64,000 nucleotides of DNA from Myxococcota bacterium (GTDB lineage Bacteria > Myxococcota_A > UBA9160 > UBA4427). The position numbers and the translations under genes are program-made. The stretch covers positions 124,001 to 188,000 of the forward strand of contig JAQWRT010000030.1 in assembly GCA_029243605.1 (NCBI GenBank), read 5' to 3'. The stretch's first letter is position 1. Every line of letters begins with the position of its first letter. The notes beneath the pieces are model-generated. The model worked only from the letters and a program-made list of their open reading frames with translations, did no database searches and was not told the DNA's origin. Shown here one piece after another: positions 25,219 to 33,742 of this stretch.

Positions 25219-25994
25219 TGCGTAGACCCCTGATCGTCGCCAACTGGAAGATGCACAAGAGTCGGGCCGAGGCTCGGGCGTACGCCGAGACCCTATTGAC
25301 CGCTCTCTCCAGCGCACCGGCGGGCGAGATCGAACTCGCCATTGCCCCCCCCTTCACCGCCCTGGAGACCCTGGCCCGAGCCCTCGCCGGCAGCTCGGTG
25401 GCCCTGGCGGGCCAGAACGTCTCCGGCATGCCCGGGGGAGCCTTCACCGGCGAGGTGTCGGTCTCGATGCTGAAGGATCTCGGCTGTCGCTACTGCATCG
25501 TCGGGCATAGCGAACGCCGGGCGCAGCACGGGGAGACCAGCGCGGACGTCGCGGGGAAGGCCGCGGCGCTCCTAAAGGAGGGGGTCCGCCCCATTATCTG
25601 CGTCGGAGAGACCCAGGCTCAACGAGAAGCCGGGCAGACCGAGGAAATCGTCGCCGAACAGGTCGCGGCCAGCCTCCCGACAATGAACACTCCCGCTGCG
25701 GGCGAAGTGGTGGTAGCCTACGAGCCGATCTGGGCCATTGGAACCGGGGTAACGGCTACGCCCGAGCAGGCCCAAGAAGTGCAAGCCTTCCTCCGGGAAT
25801 GCCTGAAGAAAATTCTCGGAGAGGGAGCCGATCGGGTGCGGCTTCAGTACGGCGGATCCGTAGGGCCCGACAGCATCCGAAGCCTGATGAAACAACCGGA
25901 TATCGACGGGGCCCTGATCGGTAGCGCCGCCCTCGACGCCCGGACTCTTGAGACCATTCTCGCCAACATTCAGCTGGAGAACACTTCACCATGA
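25218..25994 (+). CDS. tpiA: Triosephosphate isomerase
   Basis: 258 residues. It interconverts dihydroxyacetone phosphate and glyceraldehyde 3-phosphate. The barrel motifs are complete: VANWKMHKS (substrate Asn and Lys), YCIVGHSERR (catalytic His), VAYEPIWAIGTG (catalytic Glu, loop 6) and LQYGGSV near the end. ATG 25218 shares a base with the pgk stop; a GTG one codon earlier is also in frame. The stop overlaps the secG start (ATGA), so the three genes form one tight operon. Confidence 0.97.
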   Translation: MRRPLIVANWKMHKSRAEARAYAETLLTALSSAPAGEIELAIAPPFTALETLARALAGSSVALAGQNVSGMPGGAFTGEVSVSMLKDLGCRYCIVGHSERRAQHGETSADVAGKAAALLKEGVRPIICVGETQAQREAGQTEEIVAEQVAASLPTMNTPAAGEVVVAYEPIWAIGTGVTATPEQAQEVQAFLRECLKKILGEGADRVRLQYGGSVGPDSIRSLMKQPDIDGALIGSAALDARTLETILANIQLENTSP

Positions 25995-26407
25995 CCACCA
26001 TGCTCCTCGTCCTGCATTTTATGGTCTGCTTTGTCTTGATCACCGTTGTCTTGCTTCAACGCGGCAAGGGAGCCGACCTCGGAGCCGCGCTCGGCGGCGG
26101 CGGCGCCAATACCGTCTTTGGCAGCCGAGGCGCGGGCAATTTCCTGACCAAGCTCACGACGGCGAGTGCGATCCTCTTCATGGGGACCAGTCTCTCCCTC
26201 GCCTACCTGGGCACCCAACAGTCCGAGAGTCAACTCTTCGACGCTGCCGCTCTCGAAGCGAATCAGGCCGAGAGTTCGTCGGCGGCCCCGGGCCAGCCCG
26301 CGGCCCAGAACGCAGGGGCCCTGGAGGAAGTCGGCCTCGAGGAAATCCCGACGACGGAAACAGCGCCGTCCTCGGGGAAAGAAGAATCCACGCCTCCCTC
26401 TCCCTGA
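25991..26407 (+). CDS. secG: Preprotein translocase subunit SecG
   Basis: 138 residues. SecG is the small inner-membrane subunit that assists SecYE in protein export. Two membrane helices are visible (about 3-22 and 54-74) with the conserved cytoplasmic loop LLQRGKGADLGAALGGGGAN and VFGSRGAGNFLTKLT between. The tail after residue 75 is acidic and rich in Ala, Ser and Glu, longer than in short SecG proteins, and of low complexity. Coupled to tpiA; followed by tRNA-Leu(GAG), the same neighbour as in E. coli (secG-leuU). Confidence 0.94.
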   Translation: MTTMLLVLHFMVCFVLITVVLLQRGKGADLGAALGGGGANTVFGSRGAGNFLTKLTTASAILFMGTSLSLAYLGTQQSESQLFDAAALEANQAESSSAAPGQPAAQNAGALEEVGLEEIPTTETAPSSGKEESTPPSP

Positions 26408-26480
26408 GACAGGATCCCTGGGAGTAGGAGTGGGCGATCGGGTCGGGTTTCGTTATGGTGCTCGGCTCTAAATCCCGTGT

Positions 26481-26567
26481 GCGGCGGTGGCGGAACTGGT
26501 AGACGCGTCAGCTTGAGGGGCTGGTGGGGGCAACCCCGTGGAGGTTCGAGTCCTCTTCGCCGCACCA
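26481..26567 (+). tRNA. tRNA-Leu (anticodon GAG)
   Basis: 87 bases, CCA encoded. Acceptor GCGGCGG pairs with TCGCCGC (one G-U). D-arm holds CTGGTAGAC; the anticodon loop is TTGAGGG (GAG, reading CUC and CUU); the class II variable arm is TGGGGGCAACCCCG; the T-arm contains GGTTCGAGTCC. It directly follows secG by 73 bases. Confidence 0.95.
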
Positions 26568-26585
26568 TGGGATGTAGAAGGGCCC

Positions 26586-26610
26586 GGGGCCCCCAGCAAC
26601 GCTGGGCCCC
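26586..26610 (+). terminator. GC-rich hairpin after tRNA-Leu(GAG)
   Basis: GGGGCC (26586-26591) can pair with GGCCCC (26605-26610), and CCAGC/GCTGG form an inner stem around AAC, with bulged C residues. It lies 19 bases past the tRNA and would end the pgk-tpiA-secG-tRNA transcript; no U-tract is present. Confidence 0.35.
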
Positions 26611-26710
26611 CTGCCCTGGGCGGTCCACGAAATACCAGCCGGGGCCTCAGACCACCGGGCTCCCCCGTGGAGCCCCAACGAGACCGGACGCCCTCCAACC
26701 CATCCCGGGC

Positions 26711-27187
26711 TCAGTCGGAGAGTTGACCCGCCTCGCGCGCCGCTTCCAATCGGGCCTTGTTCCGGGCGTCCATCTCGGCCTCACTCAGAACCATGTCGAT
26801 CTTCCGAGCGAAGCGGGCCTCGGGATCTTTTTCGTCGGGCACCCAGTAGATGAAGAGAAATTGCCCCTTCTCCATCGAGTTAATATCCGCCCGCTTCCCG
26901 TCGAGGGTCACGCTTGTTCGAGTCAGAACCGATCCCTCGGGCTTCACGTTGAAGGTCGCCTTCTTACCCGTCTTCAATTTGAGCTTCTTATTCGAGGGCT
27001 TCTTCCCCTTCTTCTTAACCTTGACCTCGATGGTCTTTTCATCGGCGTCGTAGGACAGGAAGGTGGCCTCGGTCTTAATACTCTTGGATTTTTTGGCCTG
27101 GGCCACGCCGACTCCGCCGGCAAGGACGAAAGCCGCCGCCGCGAGAAAAAGCGCAACTCTTGAAATCCGGACTCGACTCGACTGCAT
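26711..27187 (-). CDS. Small secreted lysine-rich protein, unknown function
   Basis: 158 residues from ATG 27187, which has AGGAG about 9 bases upstream; longer frames are not protein-like. A Sec signal peptide is clear: RVRISR, then VALFLAAAAFVLAGGVGVAQA, with cleavage after AQA near residue 30. The mature part has alternating strands with many lysines (VKVKKKGKKPSNKKLKLKTG), then DLxGKRADINSM-like and FLFIYWVPDEKDPEARF segments, and an alpha-helical tail. The pattern of short strands with Lys/Gly turns suggests a small beta-barrel exported to the periplasm. I do not recognise a family. Transcribed alone, 196 bases after the DsbA-family gene. Confidence 0.6.
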   Translation of the reverse strand: MQSSRVRISRVALFLAAAAFVLAGGVGVAQAKKSKSIKTEATFLSYDADEKTIEVKVKKKGKKPSNKKLKLKTGKKATFNVKPEGSVLTRTSVTLDGKRADINSMEKGQFLFIYWVPDEKDPEARFARKIDMVLSEAEMDARNKARLEAAREAGQLSD

Positions 27188-27297
27188 CGTGTTTACTCCT
27201 ATGAACTCGCGCGGTGTCCACGGAATTCCGCTGACCACGCCATGGAAGGCAAGCAAGATCGCACAACACGCCCCGCCGCGTCCATGCGGCCCGAGCA

Positions 27298-27323
27298 TTC
27301 CCCGGCCTAATTTCCCCGGGGAA
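27298..27323 (-). terminator. Inverted repeat downstream of the DsbA-family gene
   Basis: TTCCCCGG (27298-27305) and CCGGGGAA (27316-27323) form an 8-bp stem with a 10-base loop, placed between the DsbA-family stop and the secreted-protein gene. It lacks a U-tract on the minus strand, so termination is a guess from position. Confidence 0.3.
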
Positions 27324-27383
27324 GAAAACGCCGTCGGCTCGGGCATCGACGTGGCCAGTTCCCCAAAGCCCTGGGCAACGGGA

Positions 27384-28034
27384 CTAGGGCGCCTCGCCCT
27401 CGGCTCTTTCGAGGCGCTCCAGGCTTCGGTCCACCCAGCGGCGGTAGAGATCCACGGGATGGGCGCCCACGATCACCGCCGGATTGCCCGCGAGTTGAAC
27501 GGCGGGAACCCCGGTGGCACCCGAGTCGAGGGCTTCCCGATGGTCCGCCAGAACCTCGTCGAGCAGTTCGGTTGTCTGGCTGCGCTCGAATGCGTCAGCG
27601 GGCAAGGAGAGTTCATGCCAGAGCGAGCGCAGCGTATCGGTTTGGCTGATGTCACGATTCTCGGAAAAATAGGCCTTCAGCAGGCGCTCGTGCATGGCGG
27701 AGAACGCCTGGGGACCCACCCGCTGGGCGGCCTTGGCGACCCGGTGCGCCGGAATACTGTGGGAGGGCGGTCCTTCGTCACTGGCCCAAACCTGGAAATC
27801 ACCCGAATCTTCCTCGGCCGCCGGCCGCATCCAGGATTCGGTGTAACCCCGAAATTTCGCCAGGGCGGCTTCGGGGTTCGAGTGCACCCGGGGTTCGGGG
27901 CGAAGCAAATAGCTGCGCCATTCGAGTTCCACTTGGCCCGCGTACTCGGCTTCGAGCCGCCGCAATCGCACCGAGGCGTTAAAACACCACGGGCATAGAT
28001 AATCCGAGTAGACGACGAAACGAAGGCCGCTCAA
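27384..28034 (-). CDS. DsbA-family thioredoxin-fold protein (FrnE-like)
   Basis: About 216 residues. The first strand and active site read LRFVVYSDYLCPWCF, giving a Cys-Pro-Trp-Cys redox pair. The helical insertion carries SIPAHRVAKAAQRVG and LLKAYFSENRDIS, and the C-terminus has the cis-proline region GATGVPAVQLAGN, as in cytosolic FrnE-type DsbA relatives that act as oxidoreductases or 2-hydroxychromene isomerase-like enzymes. No signal peptide. The frame is open to 28073, but a TTG at 28034 overlaps the flavin reductase stop (TTGA) and begins the conserved region, so it is preferred. The tight coupling with a flavin reductase suggests a joint redox role. Confidence 0.85.
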   Translation of the reverse strand: MSGLRFVVYSDYLCPWCFNASVRLRRLEAEYAGQVELEWRSYLLRPEPRVHSNPEAALAKFRGYTESWMRPAAEEDSGDFQVWASDEGPPSHSIPAHRVAKAAQRVGPQAFSAMHERLLKAYFSENRDISQTDTLRSLWHELSLPADAFERSQTTELLDEVLADHREALDSGATGVPAVQLAGNPAVIVGAHPVDLYRRWVDRSLERLERAEGEAP

Positions 28035-28519
28035 CCCGCCTGGTCCTCGAGTTTGTGGTAACCCGCGCCCCAATAGACCAAGGGGGTTCCCGGGCGAACT
28101 TCAACCGACTCGATCAAGCCCACGAATATCAGATGATCCCCGGCCTCGTGGGTCGCCGTCAGACGACAGTCCAGGTTGGCGAGTGCCCCGGCGAGCAAAG
28201 GGGCCCCGGTCTGGCCAATTTCGTATTCGACACCCTCGAATCGAACGTGCTCGAGCTTCTTTGAAGCGAACCGATTCGAGATTTCCTGCTGCTCCACCGA
28301 CAGGACGCTGACGCCGAAACAGCCCCCCTCCCTGATCATGCGCGTCGTCAAAGATTCCCGGTTACAGAGCACAACCGCGAGGGGCGGGGTCAGGGAAGCC
28401 CCACTGAAATCGGAGACCGTCATGCCGTGAATCTTGTCTCCGGCGCAACTGGTCACCACCGTTACTCCGCTCGGCCAGGCGGACATAGTTCTCTTGAATT
28501 CGTCTTTGCTAATCGCCAT
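28031..28519 (-). CDS. Flavin reductase domain protein (FMN-binding split barrel)
   Basis: 162 residues from ATG 28519 (AAGGTG 6 bases upstream). The sequence follows the flavin reductase/HpaC pattern: FKRTMSAWPSGVTVVTS, then HGMTVSDFSGASLTPPLAVV (FMN-binding), FGVSVLSVEQQEISNRFAS and a C-terminal HLIFVGLIESVE...LVYWGAGYHKL. Such proteins reduce FMN with NAD(P)H for partner monooxygenases, or bind flavin in other redox roles. Partner unknown. Coupled to the DsbA-family gene by overlapping stop and start. Confidence 0.87.
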   Translation of the reverse strand: MAISKDEFKRTMSAWPSGVTVVTSCAGDKIHGMTVSDFSGASLTPPLAVVLCNRESLTTRMIREGGCFGVSVLSVEQQEISNRFASKKLEHVRFEGVEYEIGQTGAPLLAGALANLDCRLTATHEAGDHLIFVGLIESVEVRPGTPLVYWGAGYHKLEDQAG

Positions 28520-28616
28520 TTTGCACCTTCCTCGACGCACCGAGTTCGGCGCTCGTGTCGGCAAGCTTAAGCCAAGCGCCTCGGAGCACCAACCGCTCAC
28601 CGCGCAAGTCACCCGA

Positions 28617-29951
28617 TCAAGAGCGGCCTCTTCCCTCGACGCGGAGAAAGACGAGATCCATGACGTTGGTCTCGGTCGGCCCCGTCCTCAGCAAACCACC
28701 ACGCCCGTCGAAAAAAGCATAACTGTCGTTCTGCTCGAGTCGCTCACTCGCCTCTTCAAGAGTGCCCCGGTCTGGAGTGAGTTCACCGGCTTCGACAAAT
28801 GCGCCGGCGGCATCGGTGGGTCCGTCCATGCCATCGCTCCCCACCGCCAGGATCGACATCCCTCCCGAAACCTCCTCCCGCGCCCATTCCAGAGCCGCCG
28901 CCAGGGCGATTTCCTGGTTGCGTCCACCCCGACCCCGACCCCGCACGGTCACCACCGTCTCACCGCCGGCGACCAGGAGAGTGGGCGACTCGCTTCGAAT
29001 CGAGCGAGCCAGGGCCGCGAGCTTTCGCCCCATCCCTCGGGCTTCACCCGTCAGGACTTCTCCCAGATCCAGCGCTCGCACCCCTTCCGCCCGGGCCGAT
29101 TTCACCGCGGCGCGGCGTGCGCTGGCGTTCGAAGCGATAATTCCCACCACCACTCGCTCCAGCCCGGGATGCCCGGGCTTCGGGGACTCGGGCACGCGCC
29201 CGGCCGCACCGGCTTCGAGGTGGGCCATCAGAGCGGACGACACTCGTCCTTGGAGGCCGTGCCCATCGATCACCGCCAAGGCCTGGCCGAAAGTCGTCGG
29301 GTCGGCGACGCACGGGCCAGAGCCCAGGGTCGCCAACGAATCCCCGGGCACATCCGAGACCGCGAGCACTTCGATCCGTTCGCTCGCACTCGCCAGGGCA
29401 AGTCGGCCGCCGGCGATCACCGAGCAGTGCTTGCGCACCGCGTTGATCGAGTCGATATCCGCTCCCGAGGCGAGCAGCGCCTCGTTGGCACCGACCAGAT
29501 CGGAGAGGGCCAGACCGGCTTCGGGGCTGCTCAGCATCGCCGAAGCTCCCCCGGAAAGAAGCACCACGAGCACGTCTTCCGGGGGAATCTGGGCGACGAA
29601 ACGCAAGAGTTCGGTGGAAGCCACCACCCCCCTCTCGTCGGGCACGGGATGGCCGGCGAGCATCCCGACAAAAGTCGCCGGGACGTCTCGACCGTAGGCG
29701 TCGCCGGTCACTACATAGCCCTGGCGAACGGCGGTGCCCGCCGCTTCCTCGAAGGCTCGAGCCATGGCAGCGGCCGCCTTACCGGCGGCAACCACCCAGA
29801 AATTCGTGCCGGGCGCGAAGCTCCGCCCCCGGATCGCTACTCCTCCCGTCTCATTTCTCTCGACGACAGCGGCCACCGCCCTACCCGCGTGAACGGCCTC
29901 GAGACTCCGGGCAAAAAGGCTCTCCATGTACGCCCGGCGCGGGTTTTCCAT
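28617..29951 (-). CDS. Glycerate 2-kinase (GckA/MOFRL family)
   Basis: 444 residues. Members phosphorylate D-glycerate to 2-phosphoglycerate with ATP, feeding photorespiration-like, serine-cycle or glyoxylate routes into glycolysis. The N-terminal DUF4147-type domain shows FWVVAAGKAAAAMA, PVPDERG, LVVLLSGGASAML (phosphate loop) and AVRKHCSVIAGGRLA; the C-terminal MOFRL domain shows LLVAGGETVVTV, GGRNQEIALAAA and GSDGMDGPTDAAGA. All motifs are intact. Its start is 6 bases after the stop of the OmpA lipoprotein gene, so it is probably the last gene of the dnaK transcript. The same chromosome carries the glycine cleavage genes gcvT and gcvH, so one-carbon and glyoxylate metabolism may connect (inference). 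Confidence 0.92.
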   Translation of the reverse strand: MENPRRAYMESLFARSLEAVHAGRAVAAVVERNETGGVAIRGRSFAPGTNFWVVAAGKAAAAMARAFEEAAGTAVRQGYVVTGDAYGRDVPATFVGMLAGHPVPDERGVVASTELLRFVAQIPPEDVLVVLLSGGASAMLSSPEAGLALSDLVGANEALLASGADIDSINAVRKHCSVIAGGRLALASASERIEVLAVSDVPGDSLATLGSGPCVADPTTFGQALAVIDGHGLQGRVSSALMAHLEAGAAGRVPESPKPGHPGLERVVVGIIASNASARRAAVKSARAEGVRALDLGEVLTGEARGMGRKLAALARSIRSESPTLLVAGGETVVTVRGRGRGGRNQEIALAAALEWAREEVSGGMSILAVGSDGMDGPTDAAGAFVEAGELTPDRGTLEEASERLEQNDSYAFFDGRGGLLRTGPTETNVMDLVFLRVEGRGRS

Positions 29952-29957
29952 GCGCCC

Positions 29958-30824
29958 CTAGTCGCCTGCTCTGGGCAACGCGAAGTCGCGGACAGACTGG
30001 CCCGAGCGCGGCTTCAGGCGGATCTCGATGCGCCGGTTCTGGGACCGACTTTCGGCGTTTTCGTTGGGGACCAGGGGTTGGAACGATGCAAAGGAAACCA
30101 CCCTCAGGCGGCTCCCATCGATGCCCTGCTCCTGCATCAGCCGTACCACCCGGGAGGCCCGGGCCGCAGCGAGCTCCCAATTACTCGGGTAGCGGCTGCG
30201 CAAGCTCGCCTTCAGCCCGCGATCGTCCGTGTGCCCCTGAACTTCGATGGTGTAATCGAGTTTCTGGAGCTTTTGCGAAACCTTGTCGAGCACCTGCCGC
30301 CCGATGGGATCGAGGTCGGCCGAACCCGAGGCAAAAATAATATCGTCAGAAACCGAGACACGGAGACCTTCCCGAAGTTGCTCGATCTCGATCTGGCCGG
30401 ACGAAACCTCCGATTCCAGATCCGCCATCAGGTCCGTATAGGTTGAAGTCAGTCGGCTGACTTCGGCTCGCGCATCCTCAAGATTCTTGGTCGAGGCCAC
30501 CAAGCGTTGGGACTGGGCCTCGAGTTTCGTTTCAAGGCCGGCCTCCGAGCGGCTGAGACTCTCGGCTTTTCGCTGGAGCACTTGGTGCTCGATGCTCAAA
30601 TCTTCGAAGGCTTCTAGATTCTGCGCCAACTCCTCGTAGAGATAACCTTGCTCGGCCTTGAGCTTCTCGGCCTGCTCGGTCAAGCCAGCGTTCTGCCGCT
30701 GCTGAGCCTCGAGATCAACCTCGACTCGGCGATATTCCGATGAGCTCACGCAGCCGAGCGAGTAGACAGCCATCAGGCCCGCGATTGCGAAGATGTTCCA
30801 AGGGTTGCTCGACAAGTCTTTCAT
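29958..30824 (-). CDS. OmpA/Pal-domain lipoprotein with coiled-coil
   Basis: 288 residues from ATG 30824, with GAGGG upstream. An N-terminal lipobox (MAVYSLGC, Cys about residue 25) is followed by a long coiled-coil (about 35-155) of Gln, Leu and Glu heptads, then a C-terminal OmpA-like peptidoglycan-binding domain: IIFASGSADLDPIG, VQGHTDDRGL, SNWELAAARASRVV, and SQNRRIEIRL, with the diaminopimelate-binding Asp and Arg in place. This architecture tethers the outer membrane, or a motor/secretion structure, to the cell wall. The HTDDRGL and SNWELAAARA forms are also typical of MotB, but MotB has an N-terminal membrane helix rather than a lipobox. Lies 46 bases after the lon stop in the heat-shock transcript. 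Confidence 0.88.
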   Translation of the reverse strand: MKDLSSNPWNIFAIAGLMAVYSLGCVSSSEYRRVEVDLEAQQRQNAGLTEQAEKLKAEQGYLYEELAQNLEAFEDLSIEHQVLQRKAESLSRSEAGLETKLEAQSQRLVASTKNLEDARAEVSRLTSTYTDLMADLESEVSSGQIEIEQLREGLRVSVSDDIIFASGSADLDPIGRQVLDKVSQKLQKLDYTIEVQGHTDDRGLKASLRSRYPSNWELAAARASRVVRLMQEQGIDGSRLRVVSFASFQPLVPNENAESRSQNRRIEIRLKPRSGQSVRDFALPRAGD

Positions 30825-30869
30825 GGCCCTCAATCGTTCGCCTAGGGGTTACGAAGGGTAAAACCTACC

Positions 30870-33320
30870 TCAGGTCATGGTTTGTTCGAGGGCGGCATCG
30901 ATCGAGCCTACGTAGTGGAGTTCGAGGCCCGCGAGCAGTTCGCCCTCGATCTCCTCGACGTCCCTGCGGTTGTCCTGGGGGAGAACAACGCGCTGGATCC
31001 CGGCGCGCTTCGCCGCCAGAACCTTCTCCTTGATGCCTCCCACCGGGAGCACCTTACCTCGCAGGGTAATCTCCCCGGTCATCGCGGTATTCGGGCGAAT
31101 GCTCTTCTCCGTCAGCATCGACATCATCGCAGTCACCATGGCCACCCCCGCGGACGGACCGTCCTTGGGCACGCCTCCCGATGGAACATGGACATGAACG
31201 TCTCGCTTCTCGAAATCCCCACCCGGCTCAAGACCGAGGGAATCCCCGCGACTCCGAATCCACGAGCGAGCCGCCTCTGCCGACTCGCGCATCACATCGC
31301 CCAGGGAACCCGTCAGCTTCAAGTCCCCACTGCCCGTCATGCTCGTCGCTTCGACGAAGAGGATATCCCCTCCTGCGGGAGTCCACGCGAGTCCCACGGC
31401 GACGCCCGGCTTCATGTCCGCCTCGGCAATTTCGGGTTCGAATCGGGGAGCCCCCAACAACTCGTCGAGATCGGCAACCTCGATGCGGATGGGACCGGAA
31501 TCCCCGCCCTCGGCCACGCGTCGGGCGATCTTTCGGCAGACCCGACCGATCTCCCTTTCCAGGTTTCGGACGCCCGCTTCCCGGGTATAGCGCTCGCTCA
31601 GGTGAACCAGGCTCTCCTCTGAAATTTGGAAATCGAGATTGGATATCCCGTTCCTCTCGATTTGCCGGGGCAAAACGAATGCCTTGGCAATCTCCACCTT
31701 CTCCTCGACGGTATAACCGGGGAGTTCGATGACCTCCATCCGGTCACGCAAGGCAGCGGGTACCGGATCCATCAGATTTGCGGTGGCAATAAAGAGGACC
31801 TGGGAAAGATCGAAGGGAACTTCAAGGTAGTGATCGCTGAACTCCGAATTCTGCTCGGGATCCAGGACCTCCAGGAGCGCCGAAGAGGGATCGCCCCGAC
31901 CGTCGGACCCCACCTTGTCGAGTTCATCGAGCAACATCACGGGATTCCGCGTGCCCGCCTTTTTGAGCGATTGGATAACTCGGCCCGGCATGGCCCCAAC
32001 GTAGGTTCGCCGATGCCCCCTGATCTCGGCTTCGTCGCGAACCCCGCCGAGTGAAATCCGGGTGAATTCACGATTGAGCGCACGCGCGATGGATTTCCCC
32101 AGAGAGGTCTTACCCGTACCCGGCGGGCCCACGAAGCAGAGAATCGGCCCTTTGAGGTCTCTCTTCAGTGAAAGCACCGCGATGTATTCGACGATTCGGT
32201 CCTTGATCTTCTCGAGACCATAATGATCTTCATCAAGAATTTTACGCGCCTCGAGCACGTCCAGGCGGTCTTCGCTGAGAACTGACCACGGCAGCTCGGT
32301 CATCCACTCGAGGTAGGTCCGGATCACGCTGTGCTCAGCCGCGGCGGGCGGCATCTGGGACAATCTTTCGGCTTCCCGAAAAGCCTGTTTCTGGGCTTCT
32401 TCGGGCATGCCAGCCGCGTCGATTTTCTGGCGAAAAACCTCCGCTCCCTCTTCACCTTCTTCGCTCTCGCCCAACTCCCGGCGAATCGCCTCGAGTTGCT
32501 GGCGCAGCATATATTCTCTTTGGGTCTTGCCGAGCTCGTTTTGGACCTTTTCCTTGATCTCGGTTTCGATCTCGAGTTCTTGCCCTTCCTTGGTCAACTG
32601 CCCCAGAACCAGTCGCAACCGCTCGGTCACATCGAGGGCCTCTAGCACACCCTGCTTGCCCGCCACCTCCAATTCGAGATTGGAAGCGACCAGATCAGCG
32701 AGCTTCGAGGGATCATCGAGGTTGGCCACGAGAACCTGCAGGTCATCCGACAATCGCGCACTTTCTGCCACCAACCGATTGAATTGCTGGGACAGGTTTC
32801 GCGTCAGGGCCTCGACCTCCACCGAGTCGACATCGCACGACTCCTCGACGGTCAGAATGCGCGCCTTCAGGAAGGGATCCTCGGAAACGAATTCACCGAA
32901 CCGCACCCGAGCGACACCCTGCACTAGGAGCCGGTAGGAGCCGTCCGGGAATTTCAGCATCTTGACCACGCGAAGAATCGTCCCCACGTCGAAGACATCC
33001 TCGCCCTTGGCTTGGCCGTCAATCTCGTGGCGAATCGCAGCGCACGCCAGCAAGCGATCCGGGCGCAGCAGAACGGAATCGATCAAGGCCTGGGAAGCCG
33101 AGGTATTGACCAATAGCGGAGAGAGTAGGAACGGGAAAAGTACGGTGTTCTTCAACGGCAGAACCGGAAGCTCTTCAGGAATCTCGGGGATCTCCTGCTC
33201 GTCTCCCCCCTCGCCTCCAGAGCCGACCTCGATCTCCATGCCCCGGGCCAGCAGCGCCCGTAGATCCTGGGCCTCCTCCTCCGCCGGTTCGTCGTCGAAA
33301 TCCTCGGGCTCGTCACTCAT
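30870..33320 (-). CDS. lon: ATP-dependent Lon protease (LonA), second copy
   Basis: 816 residues. The first 45 are acidic low-complexity (EPEDFDDEPAEEEA), unlike the other Lon. The N domain starts LPVLPLKNTVLFPF. The AAA+ module has GPPGTGKT, MLLDELDKVG and GVRDEAEIRGHRRTYVG; the protease domain has PKDGPSAG (catalytic Ser) and GGIKEKVLAAK (catalytic Lys), so it is active. A long coiled-coil with EYMLRQQLEAIRRELGE lies between. It starts inside the hsp20 stop (ATGA) and follows dnaK-hsp20, giving a chaperone-protease operon. This is the classical LonD/BsgA-like genetic setting rather than that of the copy at 13236. Loss of either would not be covered simply by the other because the N domains differ. 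Confidence 0.96.
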   Translation of the reverse strand: MSDEPEDFDDEPAEEEAQDLRALLARGMEIEVGSGGEGGDEQEIPEIPEELPVLPLKNTVLFPFLLSPLLVNTSASQALIDSVLLRPDRLLACAAIRHEIDGQAKGEDVFDVGTILRVVKMLKFPDGSYRLLVQGVARVRFGEFVSEDPFLKARILTVEESCDVDSVEVEALTRNLSQQFNRLVAESARLSDDLQVLVANLDDPSKLADLVASNLELEVAGKQGVLEALDVTERLRLVLGQLTKEGQELEIETEIKEKVQNELGKTQREYMLRQQLEAIRRELGESEEGEEGAEVFRQKIDAAGMPEEAQKQAFREAERLSQMPPAAAEHSVIRTYLEWMTELPWSVLSEDRLDVLEARKILDEDHYGLEKIKDRIVEYIAVLSLKRDLKGPILCFVGPPGTGKTSLGKSIARALNREFTRISLGGVRDEAEIRGHRRTYVGAMPGRVIQSLKKAGTRNPVMLLDELDKVGSDGRGDPSSALLEVLDPEQNSEFSDHYLEVPFDLSQVLFIATANLMDPVPAALRDRMEVIELPGYTVEEKVEIAKAFVLPRQIERNGISNLDFQISEESLVHLSERYTREAGVRNLEREIGRVCRKIARRVAEGGDSGPIRIEVADLDELLGAPRFEPEIAEADMKPGVAVGLAWTPAGGDILFVEATSMTGSGDLKLTGSLGDVMRESAEAARSWIRSRGDSLGLEPGGDFEKRDVHVHVPSGGVPKDGPSAGVAMVTAMMSMLTEKSIRPNTAMTGEITLRGKVLPVGGIKEKVLAAKRAGIQRVVLPQDNRRDVEEIEGELLAGLELHYVGSIDAALEQTMT

Positions 33321-33742
33321 TCGGTTTCCACCTTCACTTCACGAGCCCTCGACGATTTCTTTGGCAGATTCACCGAAAGGATTCCGTCTTCCAGGCGAGC
33401 GCTCACGCCATTCCGATCGAAGGGCGTCGAAATCTGTACCCGCCGCTCGAAAGGGCCTACGGCAATTTCCATCTGGAGCAAACGTCCGATATCCCCGCCT
33501 GCAGGCGGCTTACGAACACCACTCACCCGCAGAAGATCCGTGTCGATATTGACATGGATATCCTCCCCGGCCACACCGGGAATTTCGACACGAACCACGA
33601 TGGAGTGGCTCGTCTCGAAGATGTCCACTACCGGCTGCCAGTGATGGCCCCGCAACCGATCCGGAAAGTCGCCAAACAATTCGACGAGGGGATCTGAACT
33701 ATCGCCGTCAGGAATTGTCTTTCTCCTCGGTGTACTCCGCAT
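33317..33742 (-). CDS. Small heat-shock protein (Hsp20/alpha-crystallin)
   Basis: About 141 residues. The alpha-crystallin domain runs from about 30 to the end: [41 protein letters not shown], and the closing [16 protein letters not shown]-terminal basic/acidic tail, [12 protein letters not shown], follows. It holds unfolded proteins for DnaK. The reading frame begins inside the 3' end of dnaK, overlapping by up to 35 bases. Candidate starts are ATG 33742 and further upstream ATG codons; a GAGGAG just before an in-frame ATT at 33715 raises the possibility of a rare ATT start, but this is only a suggestion. Stop overlaps the lon start. Confidence 0.9.
   Translation of the reverse strand: MRSTPRRKTIPDGDSSDPLVELFGDFPDRLRGHHWQPVVDIFETSHSIVVRVEIPGVAGEDIHVNIDTDLLRVSGVRKPPAGGDIGRLLQMEIAVGPFERRVQISTPFDRNGVSARLEDGILSVNLPKKSSRAREVKVETE

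Noticed and set aside
28434-30446. A 670-codon open frame on the plus strand across the glycerate kinase and OmpA genes
   Set aside because: Antisense to two clearly conserved genes; composition is that of a high-GC shadow frame with many Arg, Pro and His and no motif.
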